Origin: Paramecium sonneborni
Lineage: Eukaryota; Ciliophora; Oligohymenophorea; Peniculida; Parameciidae
Length of the DNA stretch: 64,000 nt
Direction of reading: 5' to 3'
Assembly: GCA_905182985.1 (NCBI GenBank)
Contig: CAJJDN010000085.1
Span: 131,296 to 195,295, forward strand
The translations under genes were made by a program, and so were the position numbers. The notes under the pieces were generated by a model, which saw only the letters and a list, made by a program, of their open reading frames with translations, made no database searches and was not told the origin of the DNA. How positions within the stretch are numbered: the first letter of the stretch is position 1; every line of letters begins with the position of its first letter. This document shows positions 1 through 10,063 of the stretch, one piece after another.

Positions 1-1731
1 ATTAAAAAAATGATGTTTAATCTTAAACATCATAATTCAATTTTCTACCAACTTTTGTTTATGATTATTATATTTCATTCTATTAAAAAGCATAATCAAT
101 TTCTTTTTTAATTTCTTCTATTTGCTTATTATTTAATCTATTTTATTATTCAAGTTTTTCTTTAAAATTTCTTAAATCCTATAATTGTTCTATAAGTTTT
201 TCAGCTTATTCATTCTAATTTTATTCTATTTAATTTTATATTATTTCATCTGTAAATTCTCCAAAAACTTATCTAAGTAAATTTATTTATTCTTAATTAG
301 GACGCTCTTTCGATAATATTATTAATGCTAATTATTATGCTTAATCATTCGGACTCATTTTATTAAATTATTATCTAGTACTACCTATAGCCTATGATTC
401 TATTTGTTATAGAGTTTATTAAAGTTCCTAATTCTATTTTAATAATTAATCATTTTATTATCTCTATAATAAATTTTAATGACTAATATTATTCATACCA
501 GTTTGGTAATCAAATAATTACTTTCTCAATTTATCATGTTCCTCTTACAAAGTTTAATTTAGAATTCTCAATTCCTTTTCAAATTTTTAACTAATCTCTA
601 ATTCTTATTTCAATTATTCAAGTGTTTTCTCTAAATGATTTTTTTCATTACTCCATCTCTATTCTTAAGTTTAAAATTCATTTGAAAATTATGAAAAAGA
701 TTCTTTTTTCATCACCTCTGTCTCCTTTTCTAAATGATTTGCATGAATTCTTAATTTTGTATTTTCTAATTTAATTTTAGTTAATTCTTTTTCTTATTCC
801 GTTAAATATATATCAAAATAAGATACATCTGTTTCTTTTAATTATTCAGTTGGATATTACTACATATAATAATTAAATATACTTCCATTATTTTAATAAA
901 TAAATAATGTCTATCTAATTAGGCATACTAAAATAAAAAATAATTTTCTTTTATTAACCATTCATACTCTCTCTCCATTATCAAAAGTTAATCCTAAGTT
1001 TCTTTTAAAAGATTTTTCAAATAAGAAATTTCTTTTTATGCTTTAAGTTAATTATCAATTTACTATTTTAAACCTATCGAATTATTTTACTCTAACAATT
1101 AGACTTATTCTTTAGTCATTTCCAATTATTCTTTGAAATGTTAAATCTTTTTTTCTTACATTTAATACCTAATACTTGAATTGCCTAAAGATTTCTTAGT
1201 AGATTCTTACTGAATTGACTTAGTACTATTGTGTAATGTTTCATAATTTATTTCTATTTCATCTATTGAATAATTTGCTAAGGTTTCAAGAATAGGTACT
1301 ACAGAAATTTCTCCTTTTTAAATGCATTTCACATTTTCTTCTAATTATTATCTTAATCTGCGAATTACTTCATATAATTGTAATACAACATCTGGTTTAT
1401 AATATTCTGCTTAATAATTAAGTTATTTATGTTAAGGAGTAATTGAGTTTTTGAATATTTTTTAAAATTCTCTCAAAAATGGATGCCAAGGTTTTATTAT
1501 AATATCATTCATTTTGTAAGTTTCGAAAATCTTTTTTTTCTTTTTAGCTTTTTTATTTGCCAATAAAAGTGAGACTTATTTTGGTTTTTATTTTTGACAG
1601 CCATAACATTTATAAGTTGAGGTTAAAGGATTATAATCAAAATAATCACTATGATTATCCTTTTCTTTACCTCTCTATAAATTCTTGATCATTAAATTGT
1701 TAAGAGTTTCTTCATTTTCACAAATTGACAT
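1..1731 (-). CDS. Coiled-coil protein, 3' end beyond left edge
   Basis: Family not recognised. The start is the ATG at 1731 (MSICENEE...), followed by a short Cys pair (CYGCQ, about residue 37) and a lysine-rich stretch. From about residue 120 onward the product is almost entirely heptad-like, rich in E, K, L and Q, so a long coiled coil is expected. One 23-nt intron at 860-882 (GT...TAG) restores the frame; without it the downstream sequence becomes non-coiled and hydrophobic. No TGA occurs in frame before base 1, so at least 569 residues are present and the C-terminus lies outside the window. A structural role is inferred from the coiled coil only. It is divergent from the trichocyst gene that starts 65 bp away. 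Confidence 0.75.
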
Positions 1732-1795
1732 AATTTGAAATAATAATATAATAATTGTTAATTATTCTTGAAATTCGTTTTTAATTAATTTATTA

Positions 1796-3006
1796 ATGAA
1801 AATCTTGGTTTTTTGCTTATTAGCATTGACTATAGCAGCAGACAAATTTGATTAATTCAGAGCATTTGATGAAGATGAATTTGGTAGAACATTAATAGAT
1901 ACTCTTTAAATGTAAATGAGTACAGGTGAACCAATTGCTCGTTTTATTGAAATAATGAGAAACTTAGAAACATCAATAGAAAATGAATAAAAAGAAGATG
2001 ATAAAGCAAATAATGAATATTAGAATTAATGCACAGAAGATATAAAAGTTTTATAATAAGAGAGTGCAAATTTAGAAAGAAGAACAGTTGAAATTTAATC
2101 AATTTTAGATGAATTAGAACCATTAAGATCATATAAATAAGGTTAAGCAGATGCTAAGAATGCATGGAAAGTTGAAACTGAAAAGAAATTAGCTGATTTA
2201 GTAAAGAAGAGAGAAACTGAGAAAGCTGAATTTGATAAAAAAGTAGAAGAACATGATTATGCAACATTTGTTATAGAAACAGTTAGAAGAATGTTTTCTG
2301 ATAAAAATTAAAGTTTTCTATAAATGAACAATGAATCATAATGGTAAAAAGTTAGAGATTACTTTATAAATGCTTCTGAATAAGCAAGTAAAATAAATAT
2401 ATTAATATTATAGAGAAATTTGAAATAAAAAAGAGTTATTCTAAAATGTTTAATGTATTTGCTGAAATCGCCAATGCTGCTTAAACAGAAGACTTTTAAA
2501 ATTCTCCAACTGTTAGTAGAATTGTTAATTTATGTGATTTGATGCTTAAATAAATTGAAGACAGTAAAGCTTTGGAAACTAAAGCAGAATAAAAGAGATT
2601 AAATATGTTCATGTTAGAAAAAGGTAATTTCGATAAAGATTTAACAACTTTGAATAATGCTCTAGCTTAATTAACAGCTGCCATACTTAGTTTAGATAAC
2701 AGAATTTAAGATTAAAAAAGAGATTTAAGTGATTATAATGCTAGATTGGCTGCTAAAAATAAGTAGAGTGAAGATAGAGGAAATGAATGTAGAGAAAAAG
2801 CTTACAATTATTAATTAACAAGAGAAAAAAGGTATTTAAATTTTATAAATATAATTAGAGAATAGAAAAGATAATTAGTATCTTAGATTATTGGTGCCTT
2901 CTCTGCTAATTAAAGAGATTTTGCTGAATATGTTAAACTTAGAGGATAAGCAGGAGATTTCAGAGGAAAAAACTTTTAAATCTTAGGCAACCCTACAGAA
3001 GATTGA
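1796..3006 (+). CDS. Trichocyst matrix protein (TMP) precursor
   Basis: A secretory protein expected to be packed as a crystal in trichocysts, the dense-core extrusive granules of Paramecium. The product is 385 residues. It opens with a clear signal peptide (MKILVFCLLALTIAA, residues 1-15), then an acidic segment and long alpha-helical stretches rich in E, K, Q and N with few Cys, as in the TMP family (about 350-400 residues, cleaved by processing proteases). Two introns, 2388-2413 (26 nt) and 2832-2858 (27 nt), both GT...TAG, are needed to keep the frame. It ends in ...NPTED. TMPs form large multigene families; the exact subfamily cannot be assigned by eye. A sortilin at 54.6-56.9 kb belongs to the receptor class linked to such granules in ciliates. 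Confidence 0.85.
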
Positions 3007-3103
3007 TTATTATATTATACAATAATAAATTATTAACTATTTTCTAGAATTTCCATAATGATTAATTCTGAAGAATTAGTTATTCAGATAAAGAATAATA
3101 TTT

Positions 3104-3498
3104 ATGAAGAATCATTATATCACTTTAGGCTTAGAAAAGAATGCTTAATAACAACAAATAAAAGAAGCATATTATAAACTAGCCTTAAAGTGGCATCCAG
3201 TATGATATTATCATTAATCTATTATTAGGATAAGAATGGTAGTTGTCGAGCACAAGCAATTACATAATTTAGAGAGATTAATGAAGCTTATAATATATTA
3301 TCTCAATCAGAAAGTAAAAGAAAATATGATCATAAGTTGGAAAAACATGACAATTTCCAACTAGCAAATTTCTTTCTAGAACAAATTCAAGAAATAAATC
3401 AAGAATTTACTTATTTAAGTTAAGATGATTAAGATACATTAAACAAATTTATTAATCGAATTAATAAACAAAGTAAAACAATAAAAAAGAACAGATGA
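3104..3498 (+). CDS. Small J-domain (DnaJ-like) protein
   Basis: An Hsp70 co-chaperone of 121 residues consisting mostly of a J domain at the very N-terminus. The start MKNHYITLGLEKNA matches the usual 'xYYxxLGlxxxA' opening. Helix II (KEAYYKLALKWHP) leads into the diagnostic HPDK motif, which is split by a 29-nt intron at 3200-3228 exactly between HP and DK. Helix III (FREINEAYNILS) and the K/R-rich end (SKRKYDHKL) follow. There is no Gly/Phe region and no zinc finger, so it is a type III J-protein. The remaining 40 residues are helical and Q/N-rich. An upstream in-frame ATG is not available because the preceding ATG (3059) is in another frame. No transmembrane segment is seen, so a soluble protein is inferred. 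Confidence 0.85.
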
Positions 3499-3622
3499 AG
3501 TTTTAATCAATTATATCTTTTTTGATACTTTTAATTTAAAGATTAAAATATTATAAATTTTATAGTCATTTATTTTTATAATTTACTTTTTGGTCTAATC
3601 TATAAAAATAGTCCTAAACAAA

Positions 3623-5801
3623 ATGAAAGTTAATAAAAGTGTTGAAAATTTTGTAAATAATAACACCCTTAGATTCTGAGTAAGTTAAAGCAAAATAAGA
3701 AAAATCATAAGAAAATTCTTCTCTTACCTCTTAATATTTGGCAACAAATACTCTTTTCATGATCCTCAAGCTCTTCTAAAATACTAAACAGAAGATTTAA
3801 ATATAAGCATTTCCAAATATAATTTCTTATATACAGCTTTTTCATTTCCAAACATATTCTTGACTCTTATAGAAAGAGTATTAATTGATATATTGACTAA
3901 ATGAATCTCTATCACAAAAGGCATAAGGGTAGTTATATTGAGATTCAGTTGCACTAGTAGTTATTGTCTATACATTAACAGGTATTGGATTATGTTAGTA
4001 GATAGAGTATTTTTTGGAAGTGCTTCTGAAAGTTTGCTGATTGATTAAATAATCATGAAAGGTATATGTTTAGGGGAAAGAAATTAATATTATGATTATA
4101 CCAGAAATAGTATCAGCAGCAAATTCATTTCTCACTCCAATAATTTATGATCTTTTAAATTGCTTAACTTATCCATTGCTTTCTTTTATTCAATTTTAGA
4201 GTAGTTCTATGTATATTAGAGAAAAAATTGATTGGATGTAGAAAGGTAAAAACATAAATTAAACAAAAAGAATTATAAATTGTTTATAAGGATTATCCAA
4301 GTGAAAAGTTGAAAAAGTATATTTGAAAGATATCAAAAGTCTTAATAATACATTTTGGATTCTTATACTGTTATGAACTATTATCATGGAATTGTATGTT
4401 CCTTTTATAGATGATATTAATAATTTTGTGCAAAAAAAGTTTGAATTCAGTTATGTTTAATCTGGAAGGATTTTATCTTTAACATATCTAGCTTTTCTAG
4501 CTTTTGGTATTACTGTAATATATAAAGTCAATATGTGGAAAAAATGGGCCAGAGACGATTTTTTATACATCTTTTTTTCAATCGCAAATTTTCTCTTTGG
4601 ATATACGAATCTAGGTTACTAATTGGTTTTCAATCATCTCTTTGATTAAATTAGAAATATCATAATTTCTCTATTGTTGTGTCTTAATACCATCTATTTA
4701 GTATTTAGTACAATAAAGAGTTTTAGGAACCGTATTTGGAATTCTAGGAATATTTACTAATTCTTCAATGGCATTATTTTCAATTTTAGCTGGTTACATT
4801 TTAGAGAAGGTAATATAAAATAAGAGGAATATTTAACAGCTGGATTCTTTTGTAGTGGAGTTTCAGTATTTATTTTTGCACTTTATTTTTTTTGTTTAAT
4901 AAAGTTCAACTATTTTAGATTTTGTAATCTTGAAGTTCCATCTGAATAGGAAGAAGCAATTTTAACAAATATACAAATAATAAAATAATAAATAATTAGA
5001 GATTTTTGAGACATTGATGATGATTTATTAAAAATAGAAGGAGAAAAAAATTATGATGATGATGAAAATGAAAAAAATTATTAGAAGAATTTAGATTTTT
5101 GTTTTCAAGCAAATGATTTTCAATATGAAAAATAGCAAGATAATAAAGCAATCTAAGAAAGAAGAGGATCTTCATATAGTTAATTAAAATAATAAAATAT
5201 GAATAAGAATAAATTATTAAGACTTAAAACTTTAGATCATCTTTTAAATTATTCTCCTTAAATTAAGTAATTAATTGTAGAGGATACTTTATCCACTAAA
5301 AAATTTAGAGTATTCACTTTTTCTGATAAATTACCTTATTAAGAGAATATAGGCAAATTATCTACACCTAAAAGTATGATTAGTTTACAATCAAATAAAT
5401 CATTTTATAGTTTAACAAAACTAGAAAAAGCTATTTAAATTCATAAAAGATTGAATAGTTGTTAACATAATACACATCTTAATTAACTTCTGAATGATGA
5501 TAAATATTAAAAGATAACATAAATAAAAATGGAAGATGAAGATCCATTCTTCAAAAAGACTAAACAATTAAAATAAGATATCAAACCTAATTAATAAAAA
5601 TAAAGGAATAGTCTACTTAGAAAACTTGAAATAGAAAAGAAACAACGAGACAATGATTTTTAACTCTAAAATTAAGAAAAGATTCGTTTACTTAATTAAT
5701 AGATAAATCACTCTCCAGGATCTCGATATTATAAAACATACATACATAAAAATGGCTATAGATAGCCAGAATTTTTAAATGATGTTGAAATTATTTAATG
5801 A
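3623..5801 (+). pseudogene. Decayed MFS transporter (MFSD1-like)
   Basis: Fragments in different frames line up in order with a Major Facilitator Superfamily transporter of the MFSD1-like type common in ciliates: KYNFLYTAFSFPNIFLTLI (TM2 region), VFFGSASESLLIDQ, SAANSFLTPIIYDLL, YVPFIDDINNFVQKKFEF, GRILSLTYLAFLAFG, then GILGIFTNSSMALFSILAG. They cannot be joined by plausible introns: the frame changes at least three times, and TGA interrupts the coding register at 3677, 3902, 4374 and 5007. From 5010 to 5801 a 263-codon acidic/Q-rich cytosolic tail is still open in the same frame as the last helix. Normal members are intact about 12-TM proteins. I call it a relic, with sequencing error unlikely because lesions are spread over 1.4 kb. 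It is convergent with the Myb gene, 29 bp apart. Confidence 0.7.
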
Positions 5802-5830
5802 TAAATAGATCATCATTAAAGAAAATTTAT

Positions 5831-7671
5831 TCATTAATCAAGTGATTAAAAGGATTCCAGAAAAGAAGCATTCTATTTTTCATTTACTCTTTTCTATTTC
5901 CATTTATCAACTAAGTTATTAGACTATAGAAATTCTAATTTATTCTACATTAATAATGTTATTATTATTACCATTGACATTTTTTATTCATTCTACAAAT
6001 AGTCCATTGATGTATATTATGGAGGAGTTTACCAAAAGGCTTAAGTTTGTTATTACTATGGTGCAATATTTGGTGATTAATTCTCTGCATAAGGACTTCT
6101 AATCAAAAGAGGTGACATGCCCATGTTATAAGGATTGCTATTATTATACATATACATAGCTTAAGCAGGTGTATAAACCATTGGAGTTTGATTGAGTTAT
6201 GGAAAAGGAGAAATAAGATTATAATTTTATGGGTAATTCTTAAAGTACTAACCCATATACATTTATACAGGAGTTTGTTAAAATTATTGTTGCATCTCTT
6301 CTTAATAAGAACGAAATCCTTAAAATAAATATTAATTTGGTTATTATATTGGAGATTGTTATACTTATCTAAATCCAAATTGATCATTCTTATATTCCTC
6401 TATCTTTTAAAATGAGGGTTAAATATTATAATATAATGTATTAGGAGTAGAAAGCTCTTTTTTATTATTTTCATTCAAAAATTATGATTAGATTTGCTAT
6501 TGCATTTTTAATTATTGATCATATAAAGATTATTATTATTATTGTAATTCTACTTAAATCTCCTAAGCGATTTCTTCTTCTTTTAATTTTAATTTATTAT
6601 CCTATAATTTTAATATTGATAAAGAATCCTTTTATATTTTGATAGGTTCTTATTAATCAATCTATTATACATCCTTTTTTGTTTTTCTTTTCTTTTTTCG
6701 AAGTTCTATCTCATCAATTTTATTAAATTATTATTTTTGATTTGTTTTATTTTTAACCTATCTTAAATAAGTTATTCTAATTTATGACTCTTCTTTTTAT
6801 GGTTCCTAAATTTATTACACATTCTGCTTATTCAAATACTCTTTTATGGCTTATAATTCTTCAATATCATCAACATCTTCATCTTTATAAATCTTTTGTA
6901 TTAAACTCTTAAATCTAATTTAAGAATTTATAATCACTACCTGTTTTTAACTTGATTTTCAGTTCTTCCATCTAAAAGACTGGAAATCAAAGACCATCTC
7001 TTTCCATTCTAGACTACCATATTCAATAATTGGAGATCCTCTTATTAGCTCCAATTTGTTCTATTGATTTATTATATTTCTATATACTTTTTAAGTTTTG
7101 GATTTAAATAATTCATCCATCTTTCTCTAACCTATTTTGGAGTTCTGATGTATTATCCATTGTTTTAATTATACAATTCTAAAGCTATATGTGTCCAAAT
7201 ATGCTTTTCATCTGAATCGCTTATTAAAATTATTAATATTTAATACTTCATAAGTGATCTTATGATTTCATCCTCCTCTGTATCCCAATTGATACTCTTA
7301 GAAACTGGATTTATAAGAGTAATCCATCTTTATTTTATTGTTATTTCATCAATTTTTAGTATATTTGATAATTATTCCCATTCATCTTGAGTTGGATTGA
7401 TAGTTTTCTTATTTTTCAATTAAAAAAACTTGCCCAATATCCAAATGAACATCATTTTACATTATTTATCCCATTTACGTTTTATACTTGCTTTTTCTTA
7501 TGATAATAATCTAAGTAATTTTAAAATAAAAATTTACTTTTGAGCAATAGAATCGAAATGTTTGCTATTCGGATTGATAAAGTTTTCTTTTATTTTGAAT
7601 TGATTTCTAAATGGAAAGGGTAGCTCTGAATTTTTTAAAGTACCCAACTCCTATAGAAATTCATGAAACAT
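5831..7671 (-). CDS. Three-repeat Myb-like DNA-binding protein
   Basis: A 586-residue nuclear protein. After about 75 N-terminal residues come three tandem Myb/SANT repeats. The Trp spacing is visible in R1 (DEWEQLSNILKI...KQRWITLI), R2 (INWDTEEDEIIRSLMKY...HIWTHIALEL...VRERWMNYLNP) and R3 (NWSQQEDLQLLNMV...RWSLISSLLDGRTENQVKNRF). The final segment is the recognition-helix signature of c-Myb/CDC5-type proteins. A C-terminal tail of about 330 residues is rich in Q, N, P, S and Y, typical of an activation or low-complexity domain. Introns at 7061-7087, 6915-6940 and 5945-5971 are GT...TAG; a fourth, 27 nt and ending AAG, may lie within R2 just after LMK. The start ATG at 7671 is the first in this frame after the divergent promoter. 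Function as transcription factor is inferred from the repeats. Confidence 0.85.
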
Positions 7672-7705
7672 TAATTATAAATAAAATTCAGACGAGGATT
7701 AATTT

Positions 7706-8906
7706 ATGCTATAAGAAAAGATAAAAAATTATATAAAATCTCGAGAATGTGCAACTAATCGTATAAAAACATTATTAAGATAACCTTGTCCAATCTAATT
7801 TTAGGTTAGATAAGATTTCAGTCCACATAAGACTATACATTAATTTTAATGTCAAAATGTTAGAGTGCGTTCAGTATTAAAGTTATCAAGAAAACTTTCA
7901 AGTTAATGTTCACCTAATCTAAAATTTGATGAAGTAATAACAAATGCTAAAACAAATATTGGAAGAAGAACATCGCAAAAATAACAATCAAGTCCATTAT
8001 TGAAATAAAGAGTTAAAGATGTTAATTTGTAAACCTAAATAACTTAAGTACCAACATTTAGAATAAGTTCTTAATGGTTTGGAAAATAACAACGATCTCA
8101 GTCAAACTAATTTGCTTTCGTTACTTTATCTACTTTAATTGATGATGAATATAATTACAACAAAGAAAGAATCACAAAATTCAATCATATGGAGAATAGA
8201 TTGGTAGAACATCAATTTATTATAAATGACTTTGATCCTATTCTTAATGTGAGTTGAGAAAACAAAATTATTTAATTAATTTAATATGCTTTATAAGACT
8301 CCCTATTAATCTGACCTTAAACCTTTGGATAGAAATCTTCATCAATAATCTAAACCTCAATTTCTACCTGAAATTCAAATGTACCAATAATTTAAATCTC
8401 TTTAAAATATTCCTTAAACAAGTAGAGCAACCGATGCTTTATTGTCTGCCAGGAATAGTCTAATTGATTAAATATTGGAACCTTAAACATCACGATCATC
8501 ATACCAATCCATTATTAAGAATAAGAAATTCTCTTTGAACCAAGAATAACAAAATTAAAAAAAAGGATAATTAGTTAAATTTGAAGATATGGGAACCTAA
8601 AATAATCAACCAAAAAGTATATTAAAAAGAAAAAATTCAAACAGTAGTCAACATTCAGATATTATGGATTTCTTTGAATTGGTAGAGGAATAACCTTTAA
8701 CAATACGTAACAAAAAACATATAATCCTTGAACCTTTATAATCTACTCCTTCTCCATAAATGGCAAATGCTGTTTCACCTAAAAGAGTCTCCTTCAACAA
8801 ATAAATCTAAGTTAAATTGATCAGTGATGATTATACTGAATCTCATGAAAAAAGAATATAAAGTAGACATCTGCTAAGAAGATAATTGACAGACTTCATA
8901 AATTGA
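7706..8906 (+). CDS. Putative PP1-docking protein (SILK and RVxF motifs)
   Basis: No known family is recognised. The product is about 383 residues, basic, Ser/Gln/Asn-rich and predicted disordered. Near the C-terminus it carries a SILK-type motif (KSILKR, about residue 287) and, about 57 residues later, a canonical RVxF motif (KRVSF, about residue 344). This order is the one found in several protein phosphatase 1 regulators, so a PP1 regulatory subunit is a reasonable inference. The frame breaks once at 8249-8257: either a 49-nt intron (8249-8297, GTGAG...TAAG), long for this genome, or a 1-nt frameshift. Both halves keep the same composition, so I treat it as one gene. Divergent from the Myb gene with only 34 bp between the two ATGs. 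Confidence 0.6.
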
Positions 8907-8963
8907 TAACACACATAAATTGATAACAATCATTAATATATATATATAATAATATATATTTTA

Positions 8964-9988
8964 ATGTCAAACAATTAAATCATATACTAATAATAAAAAT
9001 AATAAAAAACAGATCTCTCTTTTCTTGATTATATCCATATTTGCAAATAATAATATTAATACATGTTTGCAAATATTTAATACAAAGAATAGCAAGATTA
9101 ATTAAATCATTATAGTCCAGAAATAGACACCCAAAAATCATATTTTATTATATTTATTAACAATTAATACTCAGTTATGTTAAAAGAAAACTATCGAATA
9201 AGATTTATATGAAAAATTAGTACTTAGTCAATTTCAACCAATAGATAATTGCGACTTATAATTAGATGTAATCATTCTTTCCTAAATAATATTATACTTT
9301 AATCATAAAATTTCAATGTTTTTATGCTAAGAAATTTATTGATGAACTATCCAATTTTTATTACATTATCATATACAGTAATGAATTTTGTTGATTCAGA
9401 TAAAAAAGCCATTGAAAAATTGTTTAGGGAAAGCTGCACAATTATTAAAGCTGGTCTAACAAAAGACTTAAATAAATAAGGTTGAGATTTTAAAGATATT
9501 ATTATTCTTGATGTATATATTAATAAATTAATTTTAAGAATTCATTGTTATCATTTGCATTGAATCCAGAAAATTGATGCAAAATAAAAGATTTTTTTCT
9601 AAGATAAATAAAATCGAGAACTTGAAAAAATTCTTCAATTTTTTATTTAGATTTAATATATTTTTCCATAAAACAAGCTTCCTGATGTAAGACCGTGGCT
9701 TTATCTATATGAATTGTTTATAAACTCATCACCAGAATAGTTAAATTAAAGGAAAAGTGCCAATATTATATACCAACCGACTAAAACATATATTACTGAG
9801 TCTCCAGATCCTTAACAATTCAAAAGAAAAAAATTAAATAAGACTATATTATTAGAATTTTAACCTTATCTAAAGATGAAGACTAATTTAATGAAATTGC
9901 TTTGAAAAAATAATATAAATCAGAAGTAATTGTCAAATAAGATTAAACACATTATAGTGAAAAGGTGATATTTGAAATTAGCAATTGA
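8964..9988 (+). pseudogene. Decayed SCP1/FCP1-type phosphatase
   Basis: Pieces match the order of a small CTD-phosphatase (NLI-interacting factor, HAD-like) domain. The catalytic region should read DLDET(L)V; here it reads KKTIEQDLYEKLVLSQFQP, so the DxDxT nucleophile motif is lost. Further on come the 'FIDELSNFYYIIIYS' helix, LFRESCTI, KDLNKQG, FKDIIILD, ALNPEN and DVRPWLYLYELF, all typical of the family. These pieces lie in different frames, with in-frame TGA codons and no introns that join them cleanly. The last readable stretch ends at the TGA at 9986-9988. The N-terminal 80 residues are Q-rich low complexity. I call it an inactive relic; a heavily diverged live gene is much less likely given the loss of the catalytic aspartates. 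Confidence 0.65.
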
Positions 9989-10063
9989 TTATTAATAATA
10001 TTTATATTATAATATAATTAATATTCAGTATAAATAAATTATAATAATATACAAATTAGAAAT

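Noticed and set aside
3623..5801. TGA decoding as Cys or Trp (different genetic code)
   Set aside because: Besides TGA codons the frame itself shifts several times, and all intact genes in the window end at TGA.
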